DNA of 64,000 nucleotides from Scatomorpha sp964345235 (GTDB lineage: Bacteria > Bacillota > Clostridia > Oscillospirales > Oscillospiraceae). Position numbers and translations under genes: made by a program. Numbering within the stretch: position 1 is the first letter of the stretch; the number at the start of each line of letters is the position of its first letter. The notes under the pieces were generated by a model, which did no database searches, was not told the origin of the DNA, and saw nothing but the letters and a program-made list of their open reading frames with translations. Below, one piece after another: positions 16,259 through 24,770 of the stretch. Where the stretch lies: contig CAYFQE010000004.1 of the NCBI GenBank assembly GCA_964345235.1, forward strand, positions 6,232-70,231, read 5' to 3'.

Positions 16259-16704
16259 TCGTTTACCTCGTATTGCATGATGAGCGCATCCTCTTTAGGA
16301 TTTTTGTAATATCCTTTCCGCTTTCCCAAAAGCTCAAAACCTTCTCCCTCATAGAGAGTTTTGGCGGGAAGATTGCTCTCTCTGACTTCCAAGCTCAAGA
16401 AAGAGAGTTTTTTTGTTTTTGCAAAGTCCTTGGCGGCTCTTATGAGCGACTTGGCTATGCCTAGGCGGCGAAAGACCTTTTTTACCGCCACATTCAAAAC
16501 GGAGCCCTCGTCCAAGACAAAGCTTAAAGAGATGTAGCCGGCAGGCTCGTTATTTAAAAAAGCCAGAAAAAAAGCGGCGTTTTCGGAACTTAAATAAGAT
16601 TCCGTAATTTCTTTAGGCCAAGGATTTGCGGAAGCCTCCGCCTCGATTTTTTCTATATCGCCCAAGGCGCTTAAATCCGCCTTGACTATTTTGAGCGCAT
16701 TCAT
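16255..16704 (-). CDS. rimI: Ribosomal protein S18-alanine N-acetyltransferase RimI
   Basis: A 149-residue GNAT-fold acetyltransferase, the family that acetylates the N-terminus of ribosomal protein S18. It shows the early 'ASANPWPKEI' motif, the acetyl-CoA loop near 'RRLGIAKSLI', and 'ESNLPAKTLYEGEGFE' at the end. The ATG at 16704 follows the polA stop by one base and has GAGG upstream; an earlier in-frame start would overlap polA and is less likely. rimI beside tsaD is a classic neighbourhood in Firmicutes, which supports the assignment. Confidence 0.9.
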   Translation of the reverse strand: MNALKIVKADLSALGDIEKIEAEASANPWPKEITESYLSSENAAFFLAFLNNEPAGYISLSFVLDEGSVLNVAVKKVFRRLGIAKSLIRAAKDFAKTKKLSFLSLEVRESNLPAKTLYEGEGFELLGKRKGYYKNPKEDALIMQYEVNE

Positions 16705-16705
16705 C

Positions 16706-19270
16706 TCAGTGCGCCTCAGCCCAGTTTTGACCAATCTTTATATCCACCGTGAGAGGAAGCGAAAGCTCGGCGGCGCCCTCCATCTCATCTTTTAGTATTT
16801 TAGCCGCCTTTTCGGCTTCTTCGTTCGGGCACTCGATAACAAGCTCGTCGTGTACTTGAAGTATGAGCCTTGCCTTGAGACCCTCACGCCTCATGCGTCT
16901 ATCGGCCCTAACCATTGCAAGCTTTATTATATCCGCCGCGGCGCCTTGTATCGGCATATTCATGGCGACTCTTTCGCCGAAACTTCTTTGATTATAGTTT
17001 TTGGATTTAAGCTCGGGAATCGGCCTGCGCCTGCCGAAGATTGTTTCGGCGTATCCGAGCTTGCGTGCAAGACTCTTGCTCTCCTCGAGATATTCTTTTA
17101 CACCGCCGTACTTTTCCATATAGGAATTTATGTAGTCTCCCGCTTCCTTAACGCTCTTTTTTATATCGCCAGCAAGCGAGAAAGCGGAGATGCCGTAGAC
17201 TATGCCGAAGTTCACGGCCTTTGCCGAGCTGCGCTCTTCCGCTGTGACCTCTTCGGGCTCTTTTCCGAGCACAACAGCCGCCGTTGTGCGGTGTATGTCC
17301 GCTCCGGCCTTAAATGCCTCTATCATGGTTTTGTCTTCCGAAACATGCGCAAGTATTCTAAGTTCTATCTGGCTGTAGTCGGCATCGATAAGACAGCAGT
17401 TTTCGGCCGCTATAAACATCTTCCTCAAAGCAGAGCCAAGCTCTTTTCTAATGGGTATGTTTTGCAGGTTGGGCTCTGTACTCGAGAGTCTTCCCGTGGC
17501 CGTCACGGTCATTTTGAAGTTTGTGTGTATTCTGCCGTCGGAGGCTATGAGGGGCAAAAGCCCGTCGGTATAGGTGCTCTTTAGTTTGCTTAGCTCTCTG
17601 TACTCCAAAATAAGCGGCACAACGGGGTGTAGGCGCTCAATCTTCTCTAAAGCCTCGGCATCGGTGCTGAAGCCTGTTTTTGTTTTCTTAAAGGCGGGAA
17701 GTCCAAGCTTTTTATAAAGGAGTTCGGAGAGCTGTTTGGGGGAATTTATATTGATCTCCATGCCGCCGAGAGCATAGATATCTCTCTCGAGCTCGAATAT
17801 CCTCTCGCCCAGTTCTTCGCCAAAGGCTGTGAGCGCCTCTTTATCGATTAAAAAGCCGCGCTTTTCCATATCGGCCAAAACGCCTGCCAAGGGAAGCTCA
17901 ATCTCATAGTAGAGCTTTTCCATCTTGCTTTCTTTGAGCTTTTCGCTCTGTATCTCGAAAAGCTCTTCAAGCTGTGCGAGCTTATCGCTTGAACTTAGAG
18001 AATATATGTTTTTAAGGCTCTCGCTCGAATAATCTCTTATTGTGGAATCGAGAAGATAGGCGGCAAGCGCCGTATCGAATATAAATCCCTCGGGCTCGAT
18101 TCCTTCCTCTAAAGCAAGGCGCATCGTGTCTTTTATGTTCTCGGAGATTTTTTTGACATCCGGGCTCATGAGAGTTTCTATAAAATCATGATATTCATCC
18201 TCGGAAAAGCTCTCTCTTTTTACTGTGAGTTTTTCCTTGCCGTCGGATAGGTAAATTTCGTCAAGGCCGTCTTTGAACCAGACCGTGAAGTTTTGCTCTT
18301 TTTTTAGAAAATCTTTAATTTCATTGAGGCTTACAAGGCTTTTTTCTTCCAAATTCGTCGAAAACTCCCTGAAAAACGGCGGCGTGTCGTCTTGCTCTTT
18401 AGGCTCTTTTATATCCCAGTTTCTTATAAAGCTTCTAAGCCCCAAGTTCATAAGCACGCTGTATAGCTCGGGCGCATAGACCCCGTCGAAGACGGCGTCT
18501 TCGAACTTGAAATCTATCGGGGCATCTTTGTCAATCGCAGCAAGCTCATAGGAGAGCCTTGCCATATCTTCACCCTCACGGAGCTTGTTTTTTACGCTCT
18601 CTTTTATATCCAGAGAATCGAGCTCAGAGTATATTTTTTCTATACTTTTGTATTCCCTGATAAGAGCCGAGGCTGTCTTTTCTCCCACGCCTCTGACACC
18701 GGGGATGTTATCGGAGCTGTCGCCCATGAGGGCCTTTAAGTCCACCATGTGCTCCGGCTCGAAGCCGTATTCTTCTTCGAATCTCTCTACATCGTAGTAT
18801 TCGCCCGTGCCTGCCCTGCCGCCTGTGAAGAAAACGGCGCCCTTGGGATTTATGAGCTGGAAGAGATCTCTGTCGCCGCTTACAAGCAGGCAGGCATCTT
18901 CACAGTTTTTGCAAATTTCGGAGACCGTGCCCAATATATCGTCGGCCTCGAAACCCTCTCTTTCGATAACGGGCACTCTCATGGCAGAGAGCACCTCTTT
19001 TAGCATGGGAAGCTGAACTGCCAACTCATCGGGCATTGGCTTGCGCCCGGCCTTGTATTCCTCGAACATCTCGTGTCGGAAGGTCTTGCCCTTTTTGTCG
19101 AAGGCCACCATGAGGTGACTGGGGTTGTAGTCCTTGATGAGCTTATTGAGTATGTTTAAAAAACCGTATACGGCGTTTGTCGGTCTTCCGTCGGGCGCCG
19201 TTAAGGGCTGACGGATTCCGTAGAAAGCCCTGTTTATAATGCTGTTTCCGTCGAATATCATGAGTTTCAT
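16706..19270 (-). CDS. polA: DNA polymerase I (proofreading domain degenerate)
   Basis: An 854-residue enzyme that fills gaps in repair and removes Okazaki primers. Residues 1-290 are the 5'-3' exonuclease ('MIFDGNSIINRAFYG', 'DDILGT', 'GDSSDNIPGVRGVG'). Residues 300-460 correspond to the 3'-5' exonuclease, but the DxE motif is replaced by 'FTVWFKDG', so proofreading is probably lost, as in other Firmicutes. The polymerase part holds motif A 'DYSQIELR', the O-helix 'RSSAKAVNFGIVYG' and motif C 'VHDELV'. Its start codon overlaps the uvrB stop by 4 bp. Confidence 0.97.
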   Translation of the reverse strand: MKLMIFDGNSIINRAFYGIRQPLTAPDGRPTNAVYGFLNILNKLIKDYNPSHLMVAFDKKGKTFRHEMFEEYKAGRKPMPDELAVQLPMLKEVLSAMRVPVIEREGFEADDILGTVSEICKNCEDACLLVSGDRDLFQLINPKGAVFFTGGRAGTGEYYDVERFEEEYGFEPEHMVDLKALMGDSSDNIPGVRGVGEKTASALIREYKSIEKIYSELDSLDIKESVKNKLREGEDMARLSYELAAIDKDAPIDFKFEDAVFDGVYAPELYSVLMNLGLRSFIRNWDIKEPKEQDDTPPFFREFSTNLEEKSLVSLNEIKDFLKKEQNFTVWFKDGLDEIYLSDGKEKLTVKRESFSEDEYHDFIETLMSPDVKKISENIKDTMRLALEEGIEPEGFIFDTALAAYLLDSTIRDYSSESLKNIYSLSSSDKLAQLEELFEIQSEKLKESKMEKLYYEIELPLAGVLADMEKRGFLIDKEALTAFGEELGERIFELERDIYALGGMEININSPKQLSELLYKKLGLPAFKKTKTGFSTDAEALEKIERLHPVVPLILEYRELSKLKSTYTDGLLPLIASDGRIHTNFKMTVTATGRLSSTEPNLQNIPIRKELGSALRKMFIAAENCCLIDADYSQIELRILAHVSEDKTMIEAFKAGADIHRTTAAVVLGKEPEEVTAEERSSAKAVNFGIVYGISAFSLAGDIKKSVKEAGDYINSYMEKYGGVKEYLEESKSLARKLGYAETIFGRRRPIPELKSKNYNQRSFGERVAMNMPIQGAAADIIKLAMVRADRRMRREGLKARLILQVHDELVIECPNEEAEKAAKILKDEMEGAAELSLPLTVDIKIGQNWAEAH

Positions 19271-21246
19271 TTTTTCTTATCTCCCAGTTTCTGCATTTCG
19301 CCCCTGAGTTTTATAATTTGGTCTCTCATCAAGGCCGCAAGCTCATATTCCAAGAGCCGTGCATATTCTTTCATGTTTCTCTCGAGGCGCTTAATTTCCT
19401 TGTCGAGCTCCTTAAATGTCATCTTAACCCCATCAGCCTTCTTGACACTCGGAGCCTTGGATATCTCCATGACTTCTCTGACACCTTTGACTATGGTTTG
19501 GGGAACTATGCCGTGTTTTTCGTTGTATTCATTTTGTATCTTGCGCCTGCGGGCTGTCTCTTCTATCGCGGCTTTCATGGCCGAGGTCTCCTTGTCGGCA
19601 TACATGATAACCTCGCCGCGCACATTTCTGGCCGCCCTGCCTATTGTTTGGATAAGGCTGGTCTCGGAGCGCAAAAACCCCTCTTTGTCGGCATCTAAAA
19701 TTACAATAAGCGAAACTTCGGGAAGGTCGAGTCCCTCTCGGAGCAGGTTTATACCTATGAGCGCATCGAACTCGCCCAACCTCAAATCCCTGATTATCTC
19801 CATGCGCTCTATGGCGCCTATGTCGTGGTGCATGTAGCGGCAGCGTATGCCGGCATGCGTTAGAAAATCGGCGAGGTCCTCGGCCATGCGCTTTGTTAGC
19901 GTGGTGATGAGTGTTCTGTCGCCCATCTTCACTCTCTCTTTGACCTCGTGTATGAGATCGTCTATCTGCCCCTTTGTCGGGCGCACACTTATCCGAGGGT
20001 CTAAAAGTCCTGTCGGCCTTATTATCTGTTCCGTTATCTCTCCGCTCTTTTCCTTCTCGTACTCTCCGGGGGTGGCGGAAACATAGATTATCTGATTGAC
20101 TTTTTCCTCAAATTCCTCAAACTTTAAGGGTCTGTTGTCATATGCCGAGGGCAGGCGGAAGCCGTACTTAACAAGATTGTCTTTTCTCGCCCTGTCGCCC
20201 CTGTACATAGCCCTGAGCTGAGGCAGGGTAGCGTGCGACTCATCGACAAAGATTAAAAAATCGGATGGGAAATAATCTATAAGAGTCATGGGCGCCGAGC
20301 CCGGCTCTCTGCCGGATATAATTCTGCTGTAGTTTTCTATGCCCGAGCAGTAGCCGAGTTCGCGCATCATTTCGGTGTCGAAACTGACCCGCTCCCTTAT
20401 TCTTTGAGCCTCTATGAGCTTTCTATTCGCTTCAAAATATTTAACCCGCTCTTCACACTCGGCCTTTATTTCCTCTATGGCCCTCTCCATTTTTTCTTTT
20501 GTGGTCACATAGTGCGAGGCGGGGTAGATGGCGACATGCAAAAGCTCACGGCTGGCAACACCGCTTACGGGCGCAAACTCGGAGATTCTTTCTATCTCGT
20601 CTCCGAAAAACTCTATTCTTATGGCCTTATCTCTGGAATATACGGGAAAGATTTCTATTGTGTCGCCGCGGACTCTGAAACTGTTTCGCTCGAAAGCTAT
20701 ATCGTTTCGCTCGTATCTTATTTCGATGAGCTTTTTCATAAGCTCGTCCCTGTCCATCTCGTGTCCCTGCCTCAGTGACACCACCATTTGGGCATAGTCA
20801 ATCGGATCTCCCAGACCGTAGATACATGAGACCGATGCCACAATAATGACATCGCGCCTTTCGCCGAGCGCAGAGGTTGCGCTGTGGCGAAGGCGCTCTA
20901 TTTCGTCGTTTATAGACGCGTCTTTTTCTATGTATGTATCGCTCACGGGGATATAAGCCTCGGGCTGATAGTAGTCGTAGTAAGAGACAAAGTACTCTAC
21001 CGAATTTTCGGGAAAGAGCTCTTTAAACTCGCCATAAAGCTGGCCTGCCAGAGTTTTGTTGTGGGCGAGAACCAGCACGGGCTTATCGGCTCGGGCAATG
21101 ATGTTCGCCATTGTGAAAGTCTTGCCCGAACCCGTGACACCCAGAAGGCACTGATGCTTGTCGCCGCTAAGGACTCCCTTACTGAGCTTTTCTATGGCCT
21201 CGGGCTGATCTCCCGAGGGTTTGTAATCCGAGCTCAGCTTGAACAC
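19267..21246 (-). CDS. uvrB: Excinuclease ABC subunit B
   Basis: A 659-residue damage-loading helicase of nucleotide excision repair. It has Walker A 'GVTGSGKT', the beta-hairpin 'YYDYYQPEAYIP', the DEAD-like 'DESHATLPQ', helicase motif VI 'QTIGRAARN' and a C-terminal UVR motif ('LLEYELAALMRDQIIKLR'). The GTG at 21246 gives the exact family length and overlaps the stop of the FAD gene by one base; GGAAGAAG lies upstream. A longer frame running into that gene is out-of-frame coding and not a real N-terminus. uvrA and uvrC are not in the window. Confidence 0.96.
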   Translation of the reverse strand: MFKLSSDYKPSGDQPEAIEKLSKGVLSGDKHQCLLGVTGSGKTFTMANIIARADKPVLVLAHNKTLAGQLYGEFKELFPENSVEYFVSYYDYYQPEAYIPVSDTYIEKDASINDEIERLRHSATSALGERRDVIIVASVSCIYGLGDPIDYAQMVVSLRQGHEMDRDELMKKLIEIRYERNDIAFERNSFRVRGDTIEIFPVYSRDKAIRIEFFGDEIERISEFAPVSGVASRELLHVAIYPASHYVTTKEKMERAIEEIKAECEERVKYFEANRKLIEAQRIRERVSFDTEMMRELGYCSGIENYSRIISGREPGSAPMTLIDYFPSDFLIFVDESHATLPQLRAMYRGDRARKDNLVKYGFRLPSAYDNRPLKFEEFEEKVNQIIYVSATPGEYEKEKSGEITEQIIRPTGLLDPRISVRPTKGQIDDLIHEVKERVKMGDRTLITTLTKRMAEDLADFLTHAGIRCRYMHHDIGAIERMEIIRDLRLGEFDALIGINLLREGLDLPEVSLIVILDADKEGFLRSETSLIQTIGRAARNVRGEVIMYADKETSAMKAAIEETARRRKIQNEYNEKHGIVPQTIVKGVREVMEISKAPSVKKADGVKMTFKELDKEIKRLERNMKEYARLLEYELAALMRDQIIKLRGEMQKLGDKKK

Positions 21247-22634
21247 TATACGAGTCTTCTTCCCATCCAAACGCCCATTGCGCTGGCCATGATGAGCCCT
21301 CTTGTCCATCCCGAAGAGTCGCCGAGGCAGTGGAGCCCTTTGACATTGGTGTTGAGCTCCGAGTCCATGCTGACCTTGTTGGAATAGAACTTGAGTTCGG
21401 GCGAGTAGAGCAGGGTTTCGTACGAGGCAAAGCCCGGGACGACCATGTCCATCGCCTTTATGAAATTTATAATGTTTGTCATTGATCTGTAGGGCATTGC
21501 GGCTGTGATATCGCCCGCCACCGCATCGGGCAGGGTAGGTCTTACATTGCTCTGCAAAAGTTCTTTTTCCCAAGTGCGTTTGCCATCGAGAATATCGCCG
21601 AAGCGCTGAACCAATATATGCCCGTTGGCGAGCATGTTGGTGAGCTCTCCTATCTTTTGAGCATAGGCTATCGGCTGATTGAAGGGAATAGAGAAGTTGT
21701 GCGAGCAGAGTATTGCAAGATTTGTATTTTTACTCTTTCTCTCTTTGTAAGCGTGTCCGTTGACAACAGCAAGGTCGTTGTCGTAGTTTTCCTGCGAGAC
21801 AACTCCGCCGGGGTTTTGGCAAAAGGTTCTCACCTTGTTTTTGAAGGGAGGCGGATATCCTATGAGCTTCGACTCATACAGCGCTTCATTGACTTCCTCC
21901 ATAATCTCATTTCTGACCTCGACCCTCACGCCGATATCTACAGTGGAGGGGCCGTGGTCGATGCCGTGCTCGGCGCAGAGTGTTTCGAGCCAATCGGCTC
22001 CTCTTCTGCCCGTTGCAACAACAGTGGTATCGGAGTAGATAGCTTTCTTTTTATCGCCGTCTTTTATATACACACCCTTGCAAACTTTGTCTTCGATAAT
22101 CAGGTTTAGGCACTCTGTTTCGAAGAGCATCTCAACGCCGTTATTTAGAAGATGCTTTTGTATCTCTGAGTAAACTTCATGCGCTTTTTCAGTTCCCATA
22201 TGTCTTATGGGGCAGTCCACCAGCTTGAGGCCCGCCTTTATCGCTCTGGCTCTTATGCGCTTTACAGCCTCGGTGTTGCCCAACCCCTCTATATGCAGGT
22301 CGGCGCCAAACTCGATATAGATGTTGTCAGTATATTTTATGAGCTCCTCAGCCTCGATTTCTCCCAGAAGCTTGGGGAGTTCTCCTCCCACCTCGGTTGA
22401 GAGCGAGAGCTTGCCGTCGGAAAAAGCTCCTGCACCCGAAAAGCCCGTTGTTATATGACAGCTCGGCTTGCAGTTTACGCATCTTCCGGTTTTGGCCTTG
22501 GGGCAAGCGCGTTTTTCTATGCTCCTGCCTTTTTCTATCATAAGTATTTTTTTCTTTGAGCCCAGCTTTATCATCTCGAGCGCAGTGAATATTCCCGCAG
22601 GTCCGGCTCCGACTATTATTAAATCATACTTCAT
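21246..22634 (-). CDS. FAD-dependent dehydrogenase-like oxidoreductase (COG2509 type)
   Basis: A 462-residue flavoprotein. The N-terminus has a Rossmann motif for FAD ('IVGAGPAG', residues 7-14), and the C-terminus has the second FAD contact 'GLHCLGDSSGWTRGLIMASAMG'. A Cys cluster, 'RACPKAKTGRCVNCKPSCHI' (residues 42-61), is characteristic of this FAD-dependent group and could bind a metal cluster. The substrate is unknown. It heads the operon with uvrB, polA, rimI, tsaD and radC, directly behind a near-consensus promoter. Confidence 0.8.
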   Translation of the reverse strand: MKYDLIIVGAGPAGIFTALEMIKLGSKKKILMIEKGRSIEKRACPKAKTGRCVNCKPSCHITTGFSGAGAFSDGKLSLSTEVGGELPKLLGEIEAEELIKYTDNIYIEFGADLHIEGLGNTEAVKRIRARAIKAGLKLVDCPIRHMGTEKAHEVYSEIQKHLLNNGVEMLFETECLNLIIEDKVCKGVYIKDGDKKKAIYSDTTVVATGRRGADWLETLCAEHGIDHGPSTVDIGVRVEVRNEIMEEVNEALYESKLIGYPPPFKNKVRTFCQNPGGVVSQENYDNDLAVVNGHAYKERKSKNTNLAILCSHNFSIPFNQPIAYAQKIGELTNMLANGHILVQRFGDILDGKRTWEKELLQSNVRPTLPDAVAGDITAAMPYRSMTNIINFIKAMDMVVPGFASYETLLYSPELKFYSNKVSMDSELNTNVKGLHCLGDSSGWTRGLIMASAMGVWMGRRLV

Positions 22635-22694
22635 TTTTATTCTCCCGAATTGCTTGTTATAGCTATGTCTTAGCGAAAATTAACATACTTTTTT

Positions 22695-22723
22695 ATTTTA
22701 GCATATCCGACATAAATTATCAA
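22695..22723 (-). promoter_or_regulatory. Promoter of the FAD-uvrB-polA-rimI-tsaD-radC operon
   Basis: Minus strand: TTGATA (22723-22718), 17 bp, TAAAAT (22700-22695). No LexA-type box is evident near it. Confidence 0.7.
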
Positions 22724-22780
22724 AAATTATAAGCGGCAAATTGTTGTTTTTTCACTCGCTATTAAGGACATGAAAAAGAT

Positions 22781-22807
22781 AAAAGCCGCGAACAATTCGC
22801 GGCTTTT
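22781..22807 (-). terminator. Terminator of the oxoacid oxidoreductase operon
   Basis: Twelve-bp stem AAAAGCCGCGAA (22781-22792) with TTCGCGGCTTTT (22796-22807), loop CAA. Confidence 0.8.
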
Positions 22808-22824
22808 ATACTTGAATTAATAAC

Positions 22825-23429
22825 TTACTTTATGCCAAGCTCGTTCAGGTAGTTATAGACCGTGTAGCGGGATACACAGAGCATTTTTGCTATGGTGGCT
22901 ATGCTCTTTTGCATTTTCAGCATTCCCTGCTTATCGAGAGTCCTTATAACTTCAAGCCTGTCCGCTTTGTTTAGAAGATTTATAGGCTTGCCTGTCGCCT
23001 TTATGGCAGAGCTTATACTCTCTTCCATAGAGAGCTCTTCCTTCGGTTCCTCGGCTAAAACGCCGACCTCAAGAAAACCGCTGACAAAATTTTCGATAAG
23101 CTTAAAATAGGTTGTGTCGCAGTTTATGCAAAACGCTATCTTGTGGCCGAAGGCATCGAAAGTAACCGTGGAGGATTTGAGAACGCCTCTCTTGCCTTTT
23201 TTTGGTAGTTGATGTAGTAGCCATCGGCGCTCATTGCCACACGCTCCAAATCGGGGCCCACCAGAGGGTCTCCGACTTCTCTTCCCGTGACATGGCCGTT
23301 GAATATGTAGAGTATGGCGCTATCGGGATTGTTGACATCCGAAATTGCAACTTCGCAGAAATTTCCGAATGTAGCCGTAATTGCCGAGCCCAAATCTTTG
23401 AGCATATTTAAAAACTCTTCATATGTCAT
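22825..23429 (-). CDS. YheO/DauR-family PAS-HTH regulator, interrupted by a -1 frameshift
   Basis: Two frames together encode a regulator of the YheO family. The first (residues 1-78, from ATG 23429) matches the PAS_6 domain ('LGNFCEVAISD', 'NGHVTGREVGDPL'). The second runs to 22825, completes the PAS domain ('KRGVLKSSTVTFDAFGHKIAFCIN') and adds the HTH_22 domain ('MLCVSRYTVYNYLNE'). The switch falls at CAA-AAA-AAG, the slippery heptamer A AAA AAG; a -1 slip joins the frames into a 201-residue protein with no residue lost. Without slippage a 97-residue product ends in a nonsense tail. It is either programmed frameshifting, a recent one-base loss in an A run, or a sequencing error. It follows the oxidoreductase genes by 18 bp. 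Confidence 0.8.
23196..23202 (-). other. Slippery heptamer A AAA AAG at the regulator frame switch
   Basis: In the zero frame the codons are CAA (23204-23202), AAA, AAG (23198-23196), so the heptamer is in the correct register for -1 slippage as in dnaX. A small stem, GAGAG-GCG-TTCTC, follows closely. No clear upstream Shine-Dalgarno stimulator was seen. Confidence 0.6.
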
Positions 23430-23447
23430 GGCTTTACCTCTTTAAAA

Positions 23448-24002
23448 TTATTTTCTTGCTGCGCGGCCTATCTCAAGTCCTCTGTTAAACGCCTTTTCGT
23501 TGAGCGGGTTGAACTCGGGACGCTTTTTGCCGAGCTTTTCGAAAGCTGTCTGCAAAACCGCATCGGGGGGCAAAATTTCGTTGTAGCCTATTATCGCCCC
23601 GGCCATTACAAGGTTCATAACCCTGGGGTTGCCTATCTCTTGCGCTATATTTCCCGCATCTACATTTATTACGGTTACATCATCGCCATATTCGGGTACA
23701 TTCTTGACTATGGTGCTGTTCACTATCACCGCACCGCCGGGAGCAACAGAGTTTTTAAAGCGATCCATAGACGGTTCGTTCAGTATTACAAGCACATCGG
23801 CCTTTGCGACCTTTGCAGCCCCTATCTCATCATCGGATATTACCACATAGCAGTTGGCTGTGCCGCCGCGCTGCTCTGCGCCATAGGACGGAAAGTAGGT
23901 GACATGCTTTTCGGTTTGCTCGCTGGCGGTGTAGGCAAGAAGCTGGCCTATGACCATTACTCCCTGTCCGCCGAAACCTGCAATAATTATATTAGTTTCC
24001 AT
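23448..24002 (-). CDS. 2-oxoacid:ferredoxin oxidoreductase, gamma subunit
   Basis: A 184-residue gamma-type subunit ('IIIAGFGGQGVMVIGQLLA', 'YFPSYGAEQRGGTANCYVVIS'). In this enzyme family the gamma subunit helps bind coenzyme A, while the complex decarboxylates a 2-oxoacid to an acyl-CoA and reduces ferredoxin. It is the last structural gene of the set, 13 bp after the beta gene and 18 bp before the frameshifted regulator. Separate gamma, beta, alpha and delta genes indicate the KOR/VOR subtype rather than the fused pyruvate enzyme. Confidence 0.9.
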   Translation of the reverse strand: METNIIIAGFGGQGVMVIGQLLAYTASEQTEKHVTYFPSYGAEQRGGTANCYVVISDDEIGAAKVAKADVLVILNEPSMDRFKNSVAPGGAVIVNSTIVKNVPEYGDDVTVINVDAGNIAQEIGNPRVMNLVMAGAIIGYNEILPPDAVLQTAFEKLGKKRPEFNPLNEKAFNRGLEIGRAARK

Positions 24003-24015
24003 TCTTCAAGCCTCC

Positions 24016-24759
24016 TCACTTCGCTCTGAATTCGCCCAAGGGGAATTCTTCCAACACTACATTTTTAAGATGCTCAAGTGACTTGAGAGGCGACATTCCC
24101 CAGTTTGTGGGGCAGTTCGAAACAAACTCGACAAAGCTAAAGCCCTTGCCTTCCATCTGGTATTGGAATGCCTTTTTCACGGCTTCCTTCGCCTTTACAG
24201 CATTCTTTACATCGGCGCAGGTGACTCTGGCTATGTAGGCCGGAGCCTTGAGCGTGCTGAGAAGTTCGCACATGTGCATGGGATAACCGTGCTCCTCGGG
24301 ATTTCTGCCGTAGGGAGTTGTTGACGAAGTGGCGCCCGCCAAGGTTGTGGGAGCCATCTGTCCGCCCGTCATGCCGTAGGTGCCGTTGTTTATAAAGATT
24401 ACTGTGATATTCTCGCCCCTGTTGGCGGCCGACATTGTTTCGGCCAAGCCTATTGCGGCAAGGTCGCCATCGCCCTGATAGGTGAAGATAAGCGTTTCGG
24501 GACTGCAACGCTTAAATGCGCTTGCGATTGCACAGGCCCTTCCGTGAGGCGCGGCAATTGTATCGATGTTCATATATGTCACTGCAAGAGCGCCGCATCC
24601 GACGCCTTGCACCCATGTGGAATCGTGAACCATATCCAGTTCGTCGAGAACTTCCATTATGGTTTTGACCGTCGAGGAGTGTAGGCAGCCGGGGCAGTAA
24701 CCCGTTACGGCGCCTTCAAAAATTCCGCTAGGTCTTTCGAATACAACTTTTTCACTCAT
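24016..24759 (-). CDS. 2-oxoacid:ferredoxin oxidoreductase, beta subunit (thiamine diphosphate-binding)
   Basis: A 247-residue catalytic subunit. It holds the ThDP motif 'GDGDLAAIGLAETMSAANRG' followed by 'VIFINNGTYGMTGGQMAPTT', and the N-terminal 'YCPGCLHSS' pair of cysteines that helps ligate an iron-sulfur cluster. In the family, 2-oxoacid is decarboxylated here and electrons leave to ferredoxin. The gene lies 11 bp after the alpha subunit. Substrate choice among 2-oxoisovalerate, 2-oxoglutarate and related acids cannot be settled from sequence alone. Confidence 0.93.
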   Translation of the reverse strand: MSEKVVFERPSGIFEGAVTGYCPGCLHSSTVKTIMEVLDELDMVHDSTWVQGVGCGALAVTYMNIDTIAAPHGRACAIASAFKRCSPETLIFTYQGDGDLAAIGLAETMSAANRGENITVIFINNGTYGMTGGQMAPTTLAGATSSTTPYGRNPEEHGYPMHMCELLSTLKAPAYIARVTCADVKNAVKAKEAVKKAFQYQMEGKGFSFVEFVSNCPTNWGMSPLKSLEHLKNVVLEEFPLGEFRAK

Positions 24760-24770
24760 TTGAATACCCC

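Noticed and set aside
21247..21573. N-terminal extension of uvrB by 109 residues
   Set aside because: The extra residues lie in another frame of the FAD gene, do not match UvrB, and the GTG at 21246 gives the exact family length.
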